6,859 nucleotides of DNA from an uncultured bacterium (lineage in GTDB: Bacteria; Bacteroidota; Bacteroidia; Chitinophagales; CAIOSU01). Below the pieces are notes generated by a model that had not been told where the DNA came from, did no database searches, and worked only from the letters and a program-made list of their open reading frames with translations. A program made the translations under genes and the position numbers. Positions 1-6,255 of this stretch are shown here, one piece after another; the first letter of the stretch is position 1; each line of letters starts with the position of its first letter. The stretch spans positions 1 to 6,859 of the forward strand of contig CAIOSU010000075.1 of NCBI GenBank assembly GCA_903861055.1, given 5' to 3'.

Positions 1-1533
1 CAAAATGGTTACCCTGCAAATGAAGCCGATAAGGTTGCTAATCAAGTGGCCGGAAGCGAACTATACTGGGGCGACCAGCCGTTTACATCAGGCCCAATTT
101 ACTTTGGGGCAATAGTTTGCTTTTTGTTTGTGTTGGGCATGTTTGTTATCAAGCATCCTTACAAGTGGGCAATGCTGGGTGCAGCAATACTTGCAATAAT
201 GTTGGCTTGGGGTAAAAACTTTCCTGCATTCAACTACTTTGTTTTTGACCATTTCCCGATGTACAACAAGTTTCGTACACCAACCATGATACTTACCATC
301 ACCAATTTGGTGTTTGTATTGGTCGGGTTTTTGGGCTTAAAGGAAATTTGGGAAACCAAGGACAAGCAAAAGGCTTTGAACCAATTGAAAATTGCGGTGG
401 GCATTGTTGGTGGTGTTTTAGTTTTGTTTGGTCTGGGGGCGAGCATTTTCTTCGATTTTACGGGAGCGCCAAAAGGACAGGAATATATTGATGCCGCTAC
501 CAAAATAGCCGATCGCAAAAGCCTTTTAAGTGGCGATGCTTTCCGTTCGTTGTTTTTGGTTTTGGCAGCTGGCGGACTTATTTGGGTACTCATTACCGAA
601 AAGCTCAAAAAGCAATATGTAGTTGCTTTGTTGGGCGTGCTAATTCTCGGCGATTTGTGGACCGTGAGTAAGCGATACCTAAACGACGATGATTTCGTTT
701 CTAAATCGGAATATGATAGAATGTTTGTGCCGAGCGAGGCCGATCAATTGGTGCTGCGAGATACCGATTTGAGTTACAGGGTGCTCGATTTTGCAGGTGG
801 AGCGCCATTTACCAATGCATCTACCTCTTATTTTCATAAATCTATTGGTGGTTATCATGCTGCTAAGTTGCGCATCTATCAAGAGTTGATAGAGAACCAA
901 ATATCAAAGGATATGGGCACTTTGCAGCAGGGGCTTAAAAATGGTGCGGTGCCCGAGAATTTGCCAATTCTCAATATGCTCAATACCCGGTATTTCCTTC
1001 TTGGCAAAAAGGGTGGGGAGGTAGTTCGTAATCCTTATGCAGCGGGTAATGCTTGGTTTGTTTCCAATATACTTACTGTAAACACCGCCGATGAGGAGCT
1101 GTTTGGTTTGTCTAATATAGATACGCGCAAAACAGCCTTGGTGCGTAGCACCTTTAGCGACCAATTAACGGGCTTTAACCCATCGCCTGACCCTAATGGC
1201 AGTGTTACGCTTACGGAGTATAAGCCCGACCAATTGAAATACGCATTTAAAAGCAACAACCAAGAATTAGTTGTATTCTCAGAAATTTACTATCCTGATG
1301 GTACCAGTTGGAAGGCGTTTATCGATGGAAAACCAGTGCAACACTTGCGTGCTGATTATGTACTGCGGGCATTGGTGGTTCCGGCAGGTGAGCATACTAT
1401 TGAGTTTAAATTTGAGCCAGCTTTCTATAAGATAGGTAGCTCCGTTTCGCTGGTGTCATCGCTATTGATATTTATCGCACTTGGTGTATTTATCTATTTG
1501 AAGGTAAAAAAGGGTGATACCTTTAATGCCTAA
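1..1533 (+). CDS. YfhO-family multi-spanning membrane protein, C-terminal part (5' end outside window)
   Basis: The reading frame is open from base 1 to the TAA at 1531-1533, giving 510 codons. A GTG at 46 is in frame, but the frame continues upstream of it, so this is the C-terminal part of a longer protein; YfhO proteins of Bacteroidota are usually around 800 residues or more. About seven hydrophobic segments are visible, at roughly window residues 33-50, 57-71, 95-113, 130-151, 182-199, 204-221 and a last one at 480-501. Between the last two lies a long soluble, probably extracytoplasmic domain. The stretch with FNYFVFDHFPMYNKFRTP (about residues 77-94) is the conserved YfhO-type loop. The soluble part ends in a segment with WKAFIDG and PAGEHTIEFKF, typical of the family's C-terminal beta domain. 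From family knowledge these are GT-C-like enzymes; the Firmicutes YfhO is linked to glycosylation of lipoteichoic acid. The substrate here is unknown. A role in envelope glycan modification is inference, supported by the glycosyltransferase-like gene that overlaps its stop. Confidence 0.85.
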   Translation, partial: QNGYPANEADKVANQVAGSELYWGDQPFTSGPIYFGAIVCFLFVLGMFVIKHPYKWAMLGAAILAIMLAWGKNFPAFNYFVFDHFPMYNKFRTPTMILTITNLVFVLVGFLGLKEIWETKDKQKALNQLKIAVGIVGGVLVLFGLGASIFFDFTGAPKGQEYIDAATKIADRKSLLSGDAFRSLFLVLAAGGLIWVLITEKLKKQYVVALLGVLILGDLWTVSKRYLNDDDFVSKSEYDRMFVPSEADQLVLRDTDLSYRVLDFAGGAPFTNASTSYFHKSIGGYHAAKLRIYQELIENQISKDMGTLQQGLKNGAVPENLPILNMLNTRYFLLGKKGGEVVRNPYAAGNAWFVSNILTVNTADEELFGLSNIDTRKTALVRSTFSDQLTGFNPSPDPNGSVTLTEYKPDQLKYAFKSNNQELVVFSEIYYPDGTSWKAFIDGKPVQHLRADYVLRALVVPAGEHTIEFKFEPAFYKIGSSVSLVSSLLIFIALGVFIYLKVKKGDTFNA

Positions 1534-2066
1534 TGGCTATGACTACTGATAAGTATGCGGCAGTAATTGTTGAAACCCGAGAGGTGCAGGGTTTTGGGCA
1601 AATAGTGCGCAACCACTTGAAATATCTGCCAGCGCACTGGCATTTGGAGGTATACTGTGCCGATGCAAACCAACCATTTATCGAAAAAGAGTTGCAAGGT
1701 TTAGCTTACAACCTACATTCGGGTATAGTGATAAAAACGGTAGCCGATTACAACCATCTTTTTCTAAGCCGCGGTTTTTGGGAGGGGTTGCTACCATATA
1801 CCAGGGTATTGATATTCCAAGCGGATAGTGAAATTTTACGCCAAGGTATTGAAGCGTTTTTGCATTATGACTACGTGGGGGCACCCTGGAAACTGAATTT
1901 CAAGGGAGGAAATGGCGGTCTTAGCATACGAAACCCATCAGCCATGATTGAGGCGCTGGATAAGCACAGTAAGTTTTGGTACACGCCCGACATGATTTGG
2001 CTTATGGCCCGTATGAAATGGTATAGGATAATGAATCGGGGTAAACATAAACACCCATCGCAATGA
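1533..2066 (+). pseudogene. DUF5672-type glycosyltransferase-like protein, N-terminal part of a split gene
   Basis: This is a 177-codon frame. Its ATG shares one base with the TAA of the YfhO gene (TAATG), so translation is probably coupled. The protein has the N-terminal features I associate with DUF5672: a beta-strand start (AAVIVETRE, residues 9-17), a central RVLIFQADSEILR (91-103) with a possible catalytic or metal-binding D98, YDYVGAPW (112-119) and the glycine-rich GGNGGLSIRN (125-134). No signal peptide or membrane segment is evident, so a cytoplasmic location is likely. The frame stops at 2064-2066, before the family's conserved acidic motif. That motif (NEDVFFS) appears immediately in the next frame at 2063-2275. 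Joined, the two pieces give about 247 residues, close to a full-length family member. I therefore read them as one gene broken by a one-base loss between about 2045 and 2066. The alternative is two separate, translationally coupled subunits. The family assignment is from memory of its motifs; the sugar and acceptor are unknown. Confidence 0.7.
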
Positions 2067-2275
2067 AGTTTTTATTCTGGAAAGTGAAGCTAAACGAAGA
2101 TGTGTTTTTTAGCCGATTTGTAAAAAATGTAGCTCCAAGGGAAGTAAATGCTAAATTTGCCTGCGAAACGGAGTTTAGGTTGGGTACCTTGGGTGCCCAT
2201 GCTATTGATGAATGGCTAACCCAAGCAGAATGCGAGCAAATACGCAGGCAGTATGATGTACGGGATAAAGAGTAA
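2063..2275 (+). pseudogene. C-terminal part of the split DUF5672-type gene
   Basis: This 70-codon frame begins at an ATG that overlaps the upstream stop as ATGA (2063-2066) and ends at TAA 2273-2275. Residues 11-19 read NEDVFFSRF, the acidic motif that normally follows GNGGLSIRN in the same polypeptide. After it come KFACETEF (31-38) and GTLGAHAIDEW (41-51), matching the usual C-terminal pattern of an FS-E-F stretch and a G-H-W end. The frame is open upstream only to 2045, because an in-frame TAA lies at 2042-2044. Any ancestral fusion point must therefore lie between about 2045 and 2066. Going from the upstream frame into this one needs a -1 shift, equivalent to a missing base in the DNA. 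I see no classic slippery heptamer there, so programmed frameshifting is less likely than mutation, assembly error or simple coupling through ATGA. On its own the piece is too short to be a working transferase domain. Confidence 0.65.
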
Positions 2276-2287
2276 TATGCAGGTTAA

Positions 2288-3091
2288 ATGGAAAAGCTAA
2301 TCAGAGTAATAGCGCGAAACTTAATTTTCGTTTTACGAGGAAAAGGTCTTGGGCTGATTGATAAACTTAGGCTAAAGCTTAACGGGCGCTACACGCCAAT
2401 GAGCGTAAAATTATTTGGTAGCAAATTGTTACTATCAGATGCAGCCTCCTTTGTGGCTATGTATGAAGAGCTATTTATCAAAAATATTTATGCTTTCAAT
2501 TCAGACAAAAAAGACCCCCTTATAATTGATTGTGGCGCTAATATCGGATTAGGAATTGCCTCTTATAAACGTGTTTACCCTAGTGCAAGGGTTATAGCTT
2601 TTGAGCCCGACAATGGCATTTTTGAAATGTTAAAAAGTAATGTTGAGGCAGCGGGATACAGCCATGTGGAGATAGTGAAAAAGGCTATTTGGATTAGCAA
2701 CGAACCGTTGAAGTTTGTGTCGGATGGAGGGCTATCAGGTAGGCTTGACGAAGGTGCATTGGGCGAGAAAGTAATTACTGTTGAAGCGCAGCGCCTAAAA
2801 GAGATATTGAACCAGCCAGTAGATTTACTGAAGATTGATATTGAAGGAGCTGAGCATGCGGTAATTAAAGATTGCGCTGATAGCTTGGGGCAAGTAAAAT
2901 TATTGTTTGTTGAGTACCACTCAGATATAAATGAGCCACAGCAACTCCAAGATATCTTAGAAATAATTACCAAAGCCGGCTTTAGATATCACATTCAGGA
3001 AGCATATGTAAACCAGCAGCCGTTTTTGGGTATCAAGCCTATGCTGCACATGGATTTGCAGTTGAATATATTTGCCTACCGCAGTAACTAG
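2288..3091 (+). CDS. FkbM-family SAM-dependent methyltransferase
   Basis: This is a 267-residue protein with the Rossmann-type methyltransferase signature. Motif I (SAM-binding) is IIDCGANIGLG at about residues 79-89. The acidic end of the second strand is FEPD (105-108). The FkbM hallmark LLKIDIEGAE is at 180-189, followed by FVEYH (207-211) and a C-terminal NIFAYR. The roughly 75 residues ahead of motif I are basic and partly hydrophobic but do not form a clear membrane helix. FkbM-family enzymes methylate hydroxyl groups of sugars and polyketides and are common in O-antigen, capsule and exopolysaccharide loci. The acceptor here cannot be read from sequence. The gene starts 12 bases after the DUF5672 fragment, so the two are probably co-transcribed, and a role in decorating a surface glycan is a reasonable inference. 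The start at 2288 is preceded by an in-frame TAA at 2285-2287, so the protein cannot begin further upstream. No Shine-Dalgarno sequence is evident. Confidence 0.88.
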   Translation: MEKLIRVIARNLIFVLRGKGLGLIDKLRLKLNGRYTPMSVKLFGSKLLLSDAASFVAMYEELFIKNIYAFNSDKKDPLIIDCGANIGLGIASYKRVYPSARVIAFEPDNGIFEMLKSNVEAAGYSHVEIVKKAIWISNEPLKFVSDGGLSGRLDEGALGEKVITVEAQRLKEILNQPVDLLKIDIEGAEHAVIKDCADSLGQVKLLFVEYHSDINEPQQLQDILEIITKAGFRYHIQEAYVNQQPFLGIKPMLHMDLQLNIFAYRSN

Positions 3092-3111
3092 CCTGCATCA
3101 GCCCTTTTGCG

Positions 3112-3119
3112 TAGTTTTG
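3112..3119 (+). promoter_or_regulatory. Candidate Bacteroidota -7 promoter box for purKE
   Basis: TAGTTTTG matches the Bacteroidota -7 consensus TAnnTTTG at every fixed position. It ends four bases before the purK ATG (TTTGCACCATG), so transcription would begin at or within a few bases of the start codon. No TTG/TTTG -33 element lies at the usual 17-23 base distance; the nearest upstream TTTG is at 3071-3074, which is too far. The box match is seen in the sequence. Promoter function is inferred. Confidence 0.45.
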
Positions 3120-3123
3120 CACC

Positions 3124-4260
3124 ATGCTTTATCGTAACGGACTTAGAGTAGGTATATTGGGCGGTGGCCAATTGGGCCGTATGCTTATACAGAGCGCTAT
3201 CAACTATAATCTTACCAACTGCATTCTCGACCCTGATGCAAACGCACCGTGCAAAAGTATTGCTGATGAGTTTACGCATGGCAAGCTCACCGATTTCGAT
3301 ACGGTTTACCATTTCGGTAAGCAATGCGATGTGGTTACTATTGAAATTGAGAATGTAAACTGTGAAGCCCTTAAAAAGCTTGAGGAAGAAGGCACACCCG
3401 TATATCCACAGCCACACATTATTGAGCTCATTCAAGACAAGGGATTGCAAAAGCAGTTTTATCTGGAGCATAACATACCCACTGCGCCGTTTGTGTTGGT
3501 AAACAGCCCAAGTGAAATAGTGGAGCAATGGAGTCAGTTTCCAGCCATCATGAAGCTACGACGTGAAGGCTATGATGGCCGCGGCGTGATGAAATTGAAT
3601 AGTTTGGCGGATATTGAAAAGGCTTTTGACAAACCTTCGATTATCGAGGAGTTGATTCCTTTTGATAAAGAGTTGGCGGTTATAGTGCACCGTAGTATCA
3701 ATGGTGAGGTACGCACTTTCCCAGTAGTAGAAATGGATTTCCACCCAGAACACAACTTGGTTGAGTTTTTGTTTTGCCCAGCTAGCATCAATTGGCAAAT
3801 ATCGAAAATGGCAAGCGATGTGGCAGTGCAAGTGGCAGAAGCTTTAGGTATAGTAGGTACCTTGGCGGTTGAGATGTTCTTAACCAAGGATGGGAAAATA
3901 TTGGTAAACGAAGTAGCACCTAGGGTGCATAACAGCGGCCACCAAACCATTGAAGGCAATGTAACCAGCCAGTTTGAGCAGCACTTGCGTGCCATTATGG
4001 GCTTACCTCTAGGTAATACCCATGTAAAACAACCAGCCGTAATGGTAAACTTGCTGGGCGAAGATGGTTATGATGGTCCTGCCCAATACAAAGGCTTAGA
4101 GGAAGTGTTGGCGTTGGATGGCGTTAGCATTCACTTATATGGTAAACAGTTTACCCGACCGTTCCGTAAAATGGGCCACGTAACCATTACTGACCCCGAT
4201 TTGCAAACAGCCCGTGCCCGGGCCAAGAAAGTTAAAGAAACCTTAAAAGTTGTATCATGA
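3124..4260 (+). CDS. purK: 5-(carboxyamino)imidazole ribonucleotide synthase (PurK)
   Basis: This ATP-grasp enzyme converts 5-aminoimidazole ribonucleotide, bicarbonate and ATP to N5-CAIR in de novo purine synthesis in the cytoplasm. The 378-residue length suits the family, which is usually about 350-390. The N-terminal Rossmann-like domain begins with VGILGGGQLGRM (9-20). TIEIENV (72-78) and YPQPHIIELIQDKGLQK (94-110) follow as typical PurK landmarks. In the ATP-grasp core, MKLRREGYDGRGVMK (143-157) is the glycine-rich loop and IIEELIPFDKELAV (173-186) holds the nucleotide-contacting acidic residues. NEVAPRVHNSGHQTIEG (262-278) is the metal- and substrate-binding signature, followed by SQFEQHLRAI (282-291). 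The ATG at 3124 leaves only eight residues before the first beta strand, as is normal for PurK. The stop overlaps the purE start as ATGA (4257-4260), so the two genes are translationally coupled. The gene follows fkbM by 32 bases and has its own candidate -7 box. Confidence 0.97.
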   Translation: MLYRNGLRVGILGGGQLGRMLIQSAINYNLTNCILDPDANAPCKSIADEFTHGKLTDFDTVYHFGKQCDVVTIEIENVNCEALKKLEEEGTPVYPQPHIIELIQDKGLQKQFYLEHNIPTAPFVLVNSPSEIVEQWSQFPAIMKLRREGYDGRGVMKLNSLADIEKAFDKPSIIEELIPFDKELAVIVHRSINGEVRTFPVVEMDFHPEHNLVEFLFCPASINWQISKMASDVAVQVAEALGIVGTLAVEMFLTKDGKILVNEVAPRVHNSGHQTIEGNVTSQFEQHLRAIMGLPLGNTHVKQPAVMVNLLGEDGYDGPAQYKGLEEVLALDGVSIHLYGKQFTRPFRKMGHVTITDPDLQTARARAKKVKETLKVVS

Positions 4261-4766
4261 GCCAGCCACTAGTAGGTATAATTATGGGTAGCCAAAGCGA
4301 CTTGCCAATAATGCAAGAAGCAGCTGATGTATTAACCGAGCTAGGTGTTGCTTTCGAGCTTACCATTGTTTCGGCGCACCGCACCCCCGAGCGCATGATT
4401 GAATATGCACAAAGTGCCCGTGGTCGTGGTATAAAAACCATAGTAGCCGGAGCTGGCGGTGCTGCACATTTACCAGGTATGGTTGCCTCACTTACTACTT
4501 TACCGGTTGTTGGGGTTCCGGTTAAATCTTCAAATAGCATCGATGGGTGGGATTCAATCTTGTCTATTCTGCAAATGCCTGCTGGTATTCCAGTGGCTAC
4601 GGTTGCGCTTAATGGCGGTAGAAATGCGGGCATTTTAGCGGCGAGTATAGTTAGCACCTTCGATAACAATGTAGCTGATAGGCTAGCTAGCTTTAAAGAG
4701 CAGCTAAAGGCTAAAGTGCTAAAGCAAGTAGAGGATGTAAAGGGCAAATATCCTAGCAATCTGTAA
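4257..4766 (+). CDS. purE: 5-(carboxyamino)imidazole ribonucleotide mutase, class I (PurE)
   Basis: PurE shifts the carboxyl group of N5-CAIR, the PurK product, to carbon 4, giving CAIR. The 169-residue length is standard for the bacterial class I enzyme, which forms an octamer. Visible landmarks are VGIIMGSQSDLP (6-17) with the phosphate- and substrate-binding SQSD, VSAHRTPERM (38-47) with the catalytic histidine at about residue 41, AGAGGAAHLPGMVA (64-77), GVPVKSS (86-92) and MPAGIPVATVALNGGRNAG (107-125). Coupling of this class I PurE with PurK points to the two-step bacterial route through N5-CAIR rather than the direct class II carboxylase. The ATG lies inside the end of purK (ATGA overlap). 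The C-terminal tail after about residue 140 is a lysine-rich helix, normal for the family. The TAA is also the first strand of a small hairpin. Confidence 0.97.
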   Translation: MSQPLVGIIMGSQSDLPIMQEAADVLTELGVAFELTIVSAHRTPERMIEYAQSARGRGIKTIVAGAGGAAHLPGMVASLTTLPVVGVPVKSSNSIDGWDSILSILQMPAGIPVATVALNGGRNAGILAASIVSTFDNNVADRLASFKEQLKAKVLKQVEDVKGKYPSNL

Positions 4767-4788
4767 GCAAGCAGTTGCTTATTCTTTC
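4764..4788 (+). terminator. Possible weak hairpin terminator after purE
   Basis: TAAGCAA (4764-4770) and TTGCTTA (4775-4781) form a perfect 7-bp stem with a GCAG loop. It starts on the purE stop codon and is followed by the pyrimidine-rich TTCTTTC. The stem is AT-rich and there is no clean T-run, so at most it would reduce read-through into the next gene. A second short inverted repeat (CAATT/AATTG, 4788-4799) follows. Confidence 0.35.
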
Positions 4789-4819
4789 AATTAAAATTGT
4801 ATAACAAACCCAACCCCCA

Positions 4820-5869
4820 ATGAGCCGCTCAACCCAATATATAGTCGTGGGTCAAGGCATTGGTGGTACTATGGTGAGTTATTTTCTTCATAAAGCAGGG
4901 CTCGATTTTGTTGTTATAGACCCAGCATTACCGAGCAATGCCAGTAGGGTGGCAGGTGGTGTTATCAATCCTGTAACTGGAAAAAAGCTAGCTAAAAGCT
5001 GGCGTATTGATGAGTTACACCCTTTTGCGTTGAAAATCTATCAAGAAATTGGGGACCTGCTTGGTAAAGAGTTGGTGCTGCAAACTCGCGTGCATCGCTA
5101 CCATAGCAACCCTGAGGATGCAACGAAGTTTGATGAGCAAGCCGAAACCCAAGATTGGTTTGATAATTATATACTCCCGCTGCAAATAAACGAACCTGCT
5201 ATAAACAATACCTTAGGCGGTTTTACTATAAGCCCAGCCCTTAAAATTTATGGTGAGGAGTTAATGGATGGCTGGCGGGCATTCCTGATACAAAATGGTT
5301 GTTTTTTGGAAGCTACATTCGATCATTCGCAACTTGAAACATTAGCAAGCAGCATTCGCTACAAAGATATTGAGGCGCAGAAAGTTATTTTTTGCGAAGG
5401 TTGGGGCGTGCAGCATAATCCGTGGTTTAAAGATTTGCCGTTTAATGCCGCAAAAGGAGAAGCTTTAATAGTAAAAATAGTAGGACTACTGCCCGCTGAA
5501 GTATATCTAAAGGGGGTTTTCCTTGTTCCGCTGGGCAATAATCTGTACTACATTGGCAGCACCAACGAGTGGGTTTTTACCGATGACAAACCCTCGGCCC
5601 ACAAGCTGGAAGAGCTTGAGCGAAAGCTGCAAAAGGTGTTAATCAACCTACCTTATGAGCTAATAGCGCATAAAGCGGCAGTTAGGCCGGCTGTAAAAAA
5701 CCGCAGGCCGCTAATTGGCCCACACCCGGAGCACAATCAATTATGGTTGTTTAATGGTTTGGGTACCAAAGGTTATTCGTTGAGCCCTTTCTTTGCTAAC
5801 CAAATGGTCGCAGCCTTGCAAGATCAAGGCAATTTAGATGCAGAAATTCTTCTTTCCAGAAGCCGGTAA
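4820..5869 (+). CDS. FAD-dependent oxidoreductase of the DAO family (substrate unknown)
   Basis: This is a 349-residue protein with a clear N-terminal FAD-binding Rossmann motif. YIVVGQGIGGTM (7-18) holds the GxGxxG turn, and the strand ending in VVID supplies the acidic D34 that binds the ribose. VAGGVINPVTGKK (44-56) follows; this small-residue stretch resembles the region in glycine oxidase, DadA and MnmC-type proteins that sits over the flavin. Near the C-terminus, RP-x5-RPLIGP (about 289-301) and LFNGLGTKGYSLSP (about 310-323) form the usual second FAD-contacting segment. No signal peptide or twin-arginine motif is visible, so it is probably cytoplasmic. Family members oxidise amines or amino acids, or complete tRNA uridine modification, and the sequence alone does not say which applies. 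There is no MnmC methyltransferase domain. It starts 53 bases after purE on the same strand, so it may share that transcript. A strong terminator begins five bases after its TAA. Confidence 0.85.
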   Translation: MSRSTQYIVVGQGIGGTMVSYFLHKAGLDFVVIDPALPSNASRVAGGVINPVTGKKLAKSWRIDELHPFALKIYQEIGDLLGKELVLQTRVHRYHSNPEDATKFDEQAETQDWFDNYILPLQINEPAINNTLGGFTISPALKIYGEELMDGWRAFLIQNGCFLEATFDHSQLETLASSIRYKDIEAQKVIFCEGWGVQHNPWFKDLPFNAAKGEALIVKIVGLLPAEVYLKGVFLVPLGNNLYYIGSTNEWVFTDDKPSAHKLEELERKLQKVLINLPYELIAHKAAVRPAVKNRRPLIGPHPEHNQLWLFNGLGTKGYSLSPFFANQMVAALQDQGNLDAEILLSRSR

Positions 5870-5873
5870 ATAA

Positions 5874-5912
5874 AAACAGGCATTACTCGCAGCGTATGAG
5901 TAGTGCCTGTTT
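5874..5912. terminator. Strong, probably bidirectional stem-loop terminator
   Basis: AAACAGGCA (5874-5882) pairs with TGCCTGTTT (5904-5912). The stem continues inward through TACTC/GAGTA with a flanking G-T pair on either side, giving about 16 pairs around a short loop near 5890-5896. On the + strand the T tail is only TTT, then AAAA. On the - strand the arm runs into TTTTTATTT, so the U-tract is better in that direction. It directly follows the oxidoreductase stop and most likely ends that transcript. Structure is seen; function is inferred. Confidence 0.75.
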
Positions 5913-5929
5913 AAAACCTTCCGAGTAAG

Positions 5930-5947
5930 GCGACTTAAAGTAGTCGC
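5930..5947. other. Perfect 6-bp GC-rich inverted repeat (hairpin)
   Basis: GCGACT (5930-5935) and AGTCGC (5942-5947) are exact reverse complements around the six-base loop TAAAGT. They are followed at once by AACTTTGCCCC, which resembles the TTTG end of a Bacteroidota -7 box (CAACTTTG, one mismatch to TAnnTTTG). It could be an operator-like site, a second terminator arm or chance. No -33 element stands at the expected distance. Confidence 0.4.
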
Positions 5948-6197
5948 AACTTTGCCCCTTATATCATACTGGTTGGTGTATTTACCCTGATTCAACGCTA
6001 AGCTACATTTTGCAGTTTGGATTTGGTAACATGGCTTTATAGGTGTGTTGTTTTACTTGATAAGTGTGTAAGTGATGTAAATAATGGTAGCGGTCATCGC
6101 TCAAATCGAGTATTAAATCTGGTAAGCAGGTGTGAATTGAAAGATGTGTTTTGAATGAAAAAACAAGGCATGGCGAAAAAAATGCTGCTATAGCGGC

Positions 6198-6224
6198 TTG
6201 TACGGTTACTTAAACTTATCTTTA
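6198..6224 (+). promoter_or_regulatory. Candidate promoter of the DEAD-box helicase gene
   Basis: TTG at 6198-6200 and TATCTTTA at 6217-6224 are separated by 16 bases. They resemble the Bacteroidota -33 TTTG and -7 TAnnTTTG boxes, with the final G of the -7 box replaced by A. Transcription would start near 6230, leaving a leader of about 25 bases before the ATG at 6256. This is inference from the match. Confidence 0.45.
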
Positions 6225-6255
6225 CGGTAATTAACCTTACAAATCAATATTATAG

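Larger units (their letters stand above)
5913..6255. other. Intergenic region between oxidoreductase and helicase, no gene found
   Basis: About 340 bases beyond the terminator have no convincing reading frame on either strand; ATG-initiated frames end within a few codons (for example at 6031 and near 6084). The region holds a perfect hairpin at 5930-5947, a run rich in TTTG/TTG words around 6014-6060, a small hairpin at 6184-6197, and a candidate promoter at 6198-6224. A small RNA is possible but not supported beyond these elements. No tRNA, riboswitch or repeat array was recognised. Confidence 0.6.

Noticed and set aside
2042..2066. Programmed -1 ribosomal frameshift joining the two DUF5672 pieces
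   Set aside because: No slippery heptamer of the X XXY YYZ form and no clear downstream stem-loop are visible at the junction.
2575..2973. A 132-codon - strand frame inside the FkbM gene
   Set aside because: It is opposite clear methyltransferase motifs and has no motif of its own.
3570..3995. Overlapping - strand frames of 141 and 91 codons inside purK
   Set aside because: They lie opposite the conserved ATP-grasp core and show low-complexity Ser/Thr-rich translations typical of antisense shadows.
4682..4724. GCTAGCTAGC palindrome followed by three GCTAAAG copies
   Set aside because: It lies within the purE C-terminal coding region, encodes an ordinary lysine-rich helix, and the copies are too short and uneven to be a repeat element.
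4232..4759. A 175-codon open frame on the - strand covering all of purE
   Set aside because: It is fully antisense to an unmistakable purE, has no recognisable motif, and is a shadow of purE codon usage.
6170..6200. A-run followed by hairpin GCTGC-TATA-GCGGC read as a - strand terminator
   Set aside because: The stem is only 5 bp with one wobble pair, and there is no - strand gene to its right for it to terminate.
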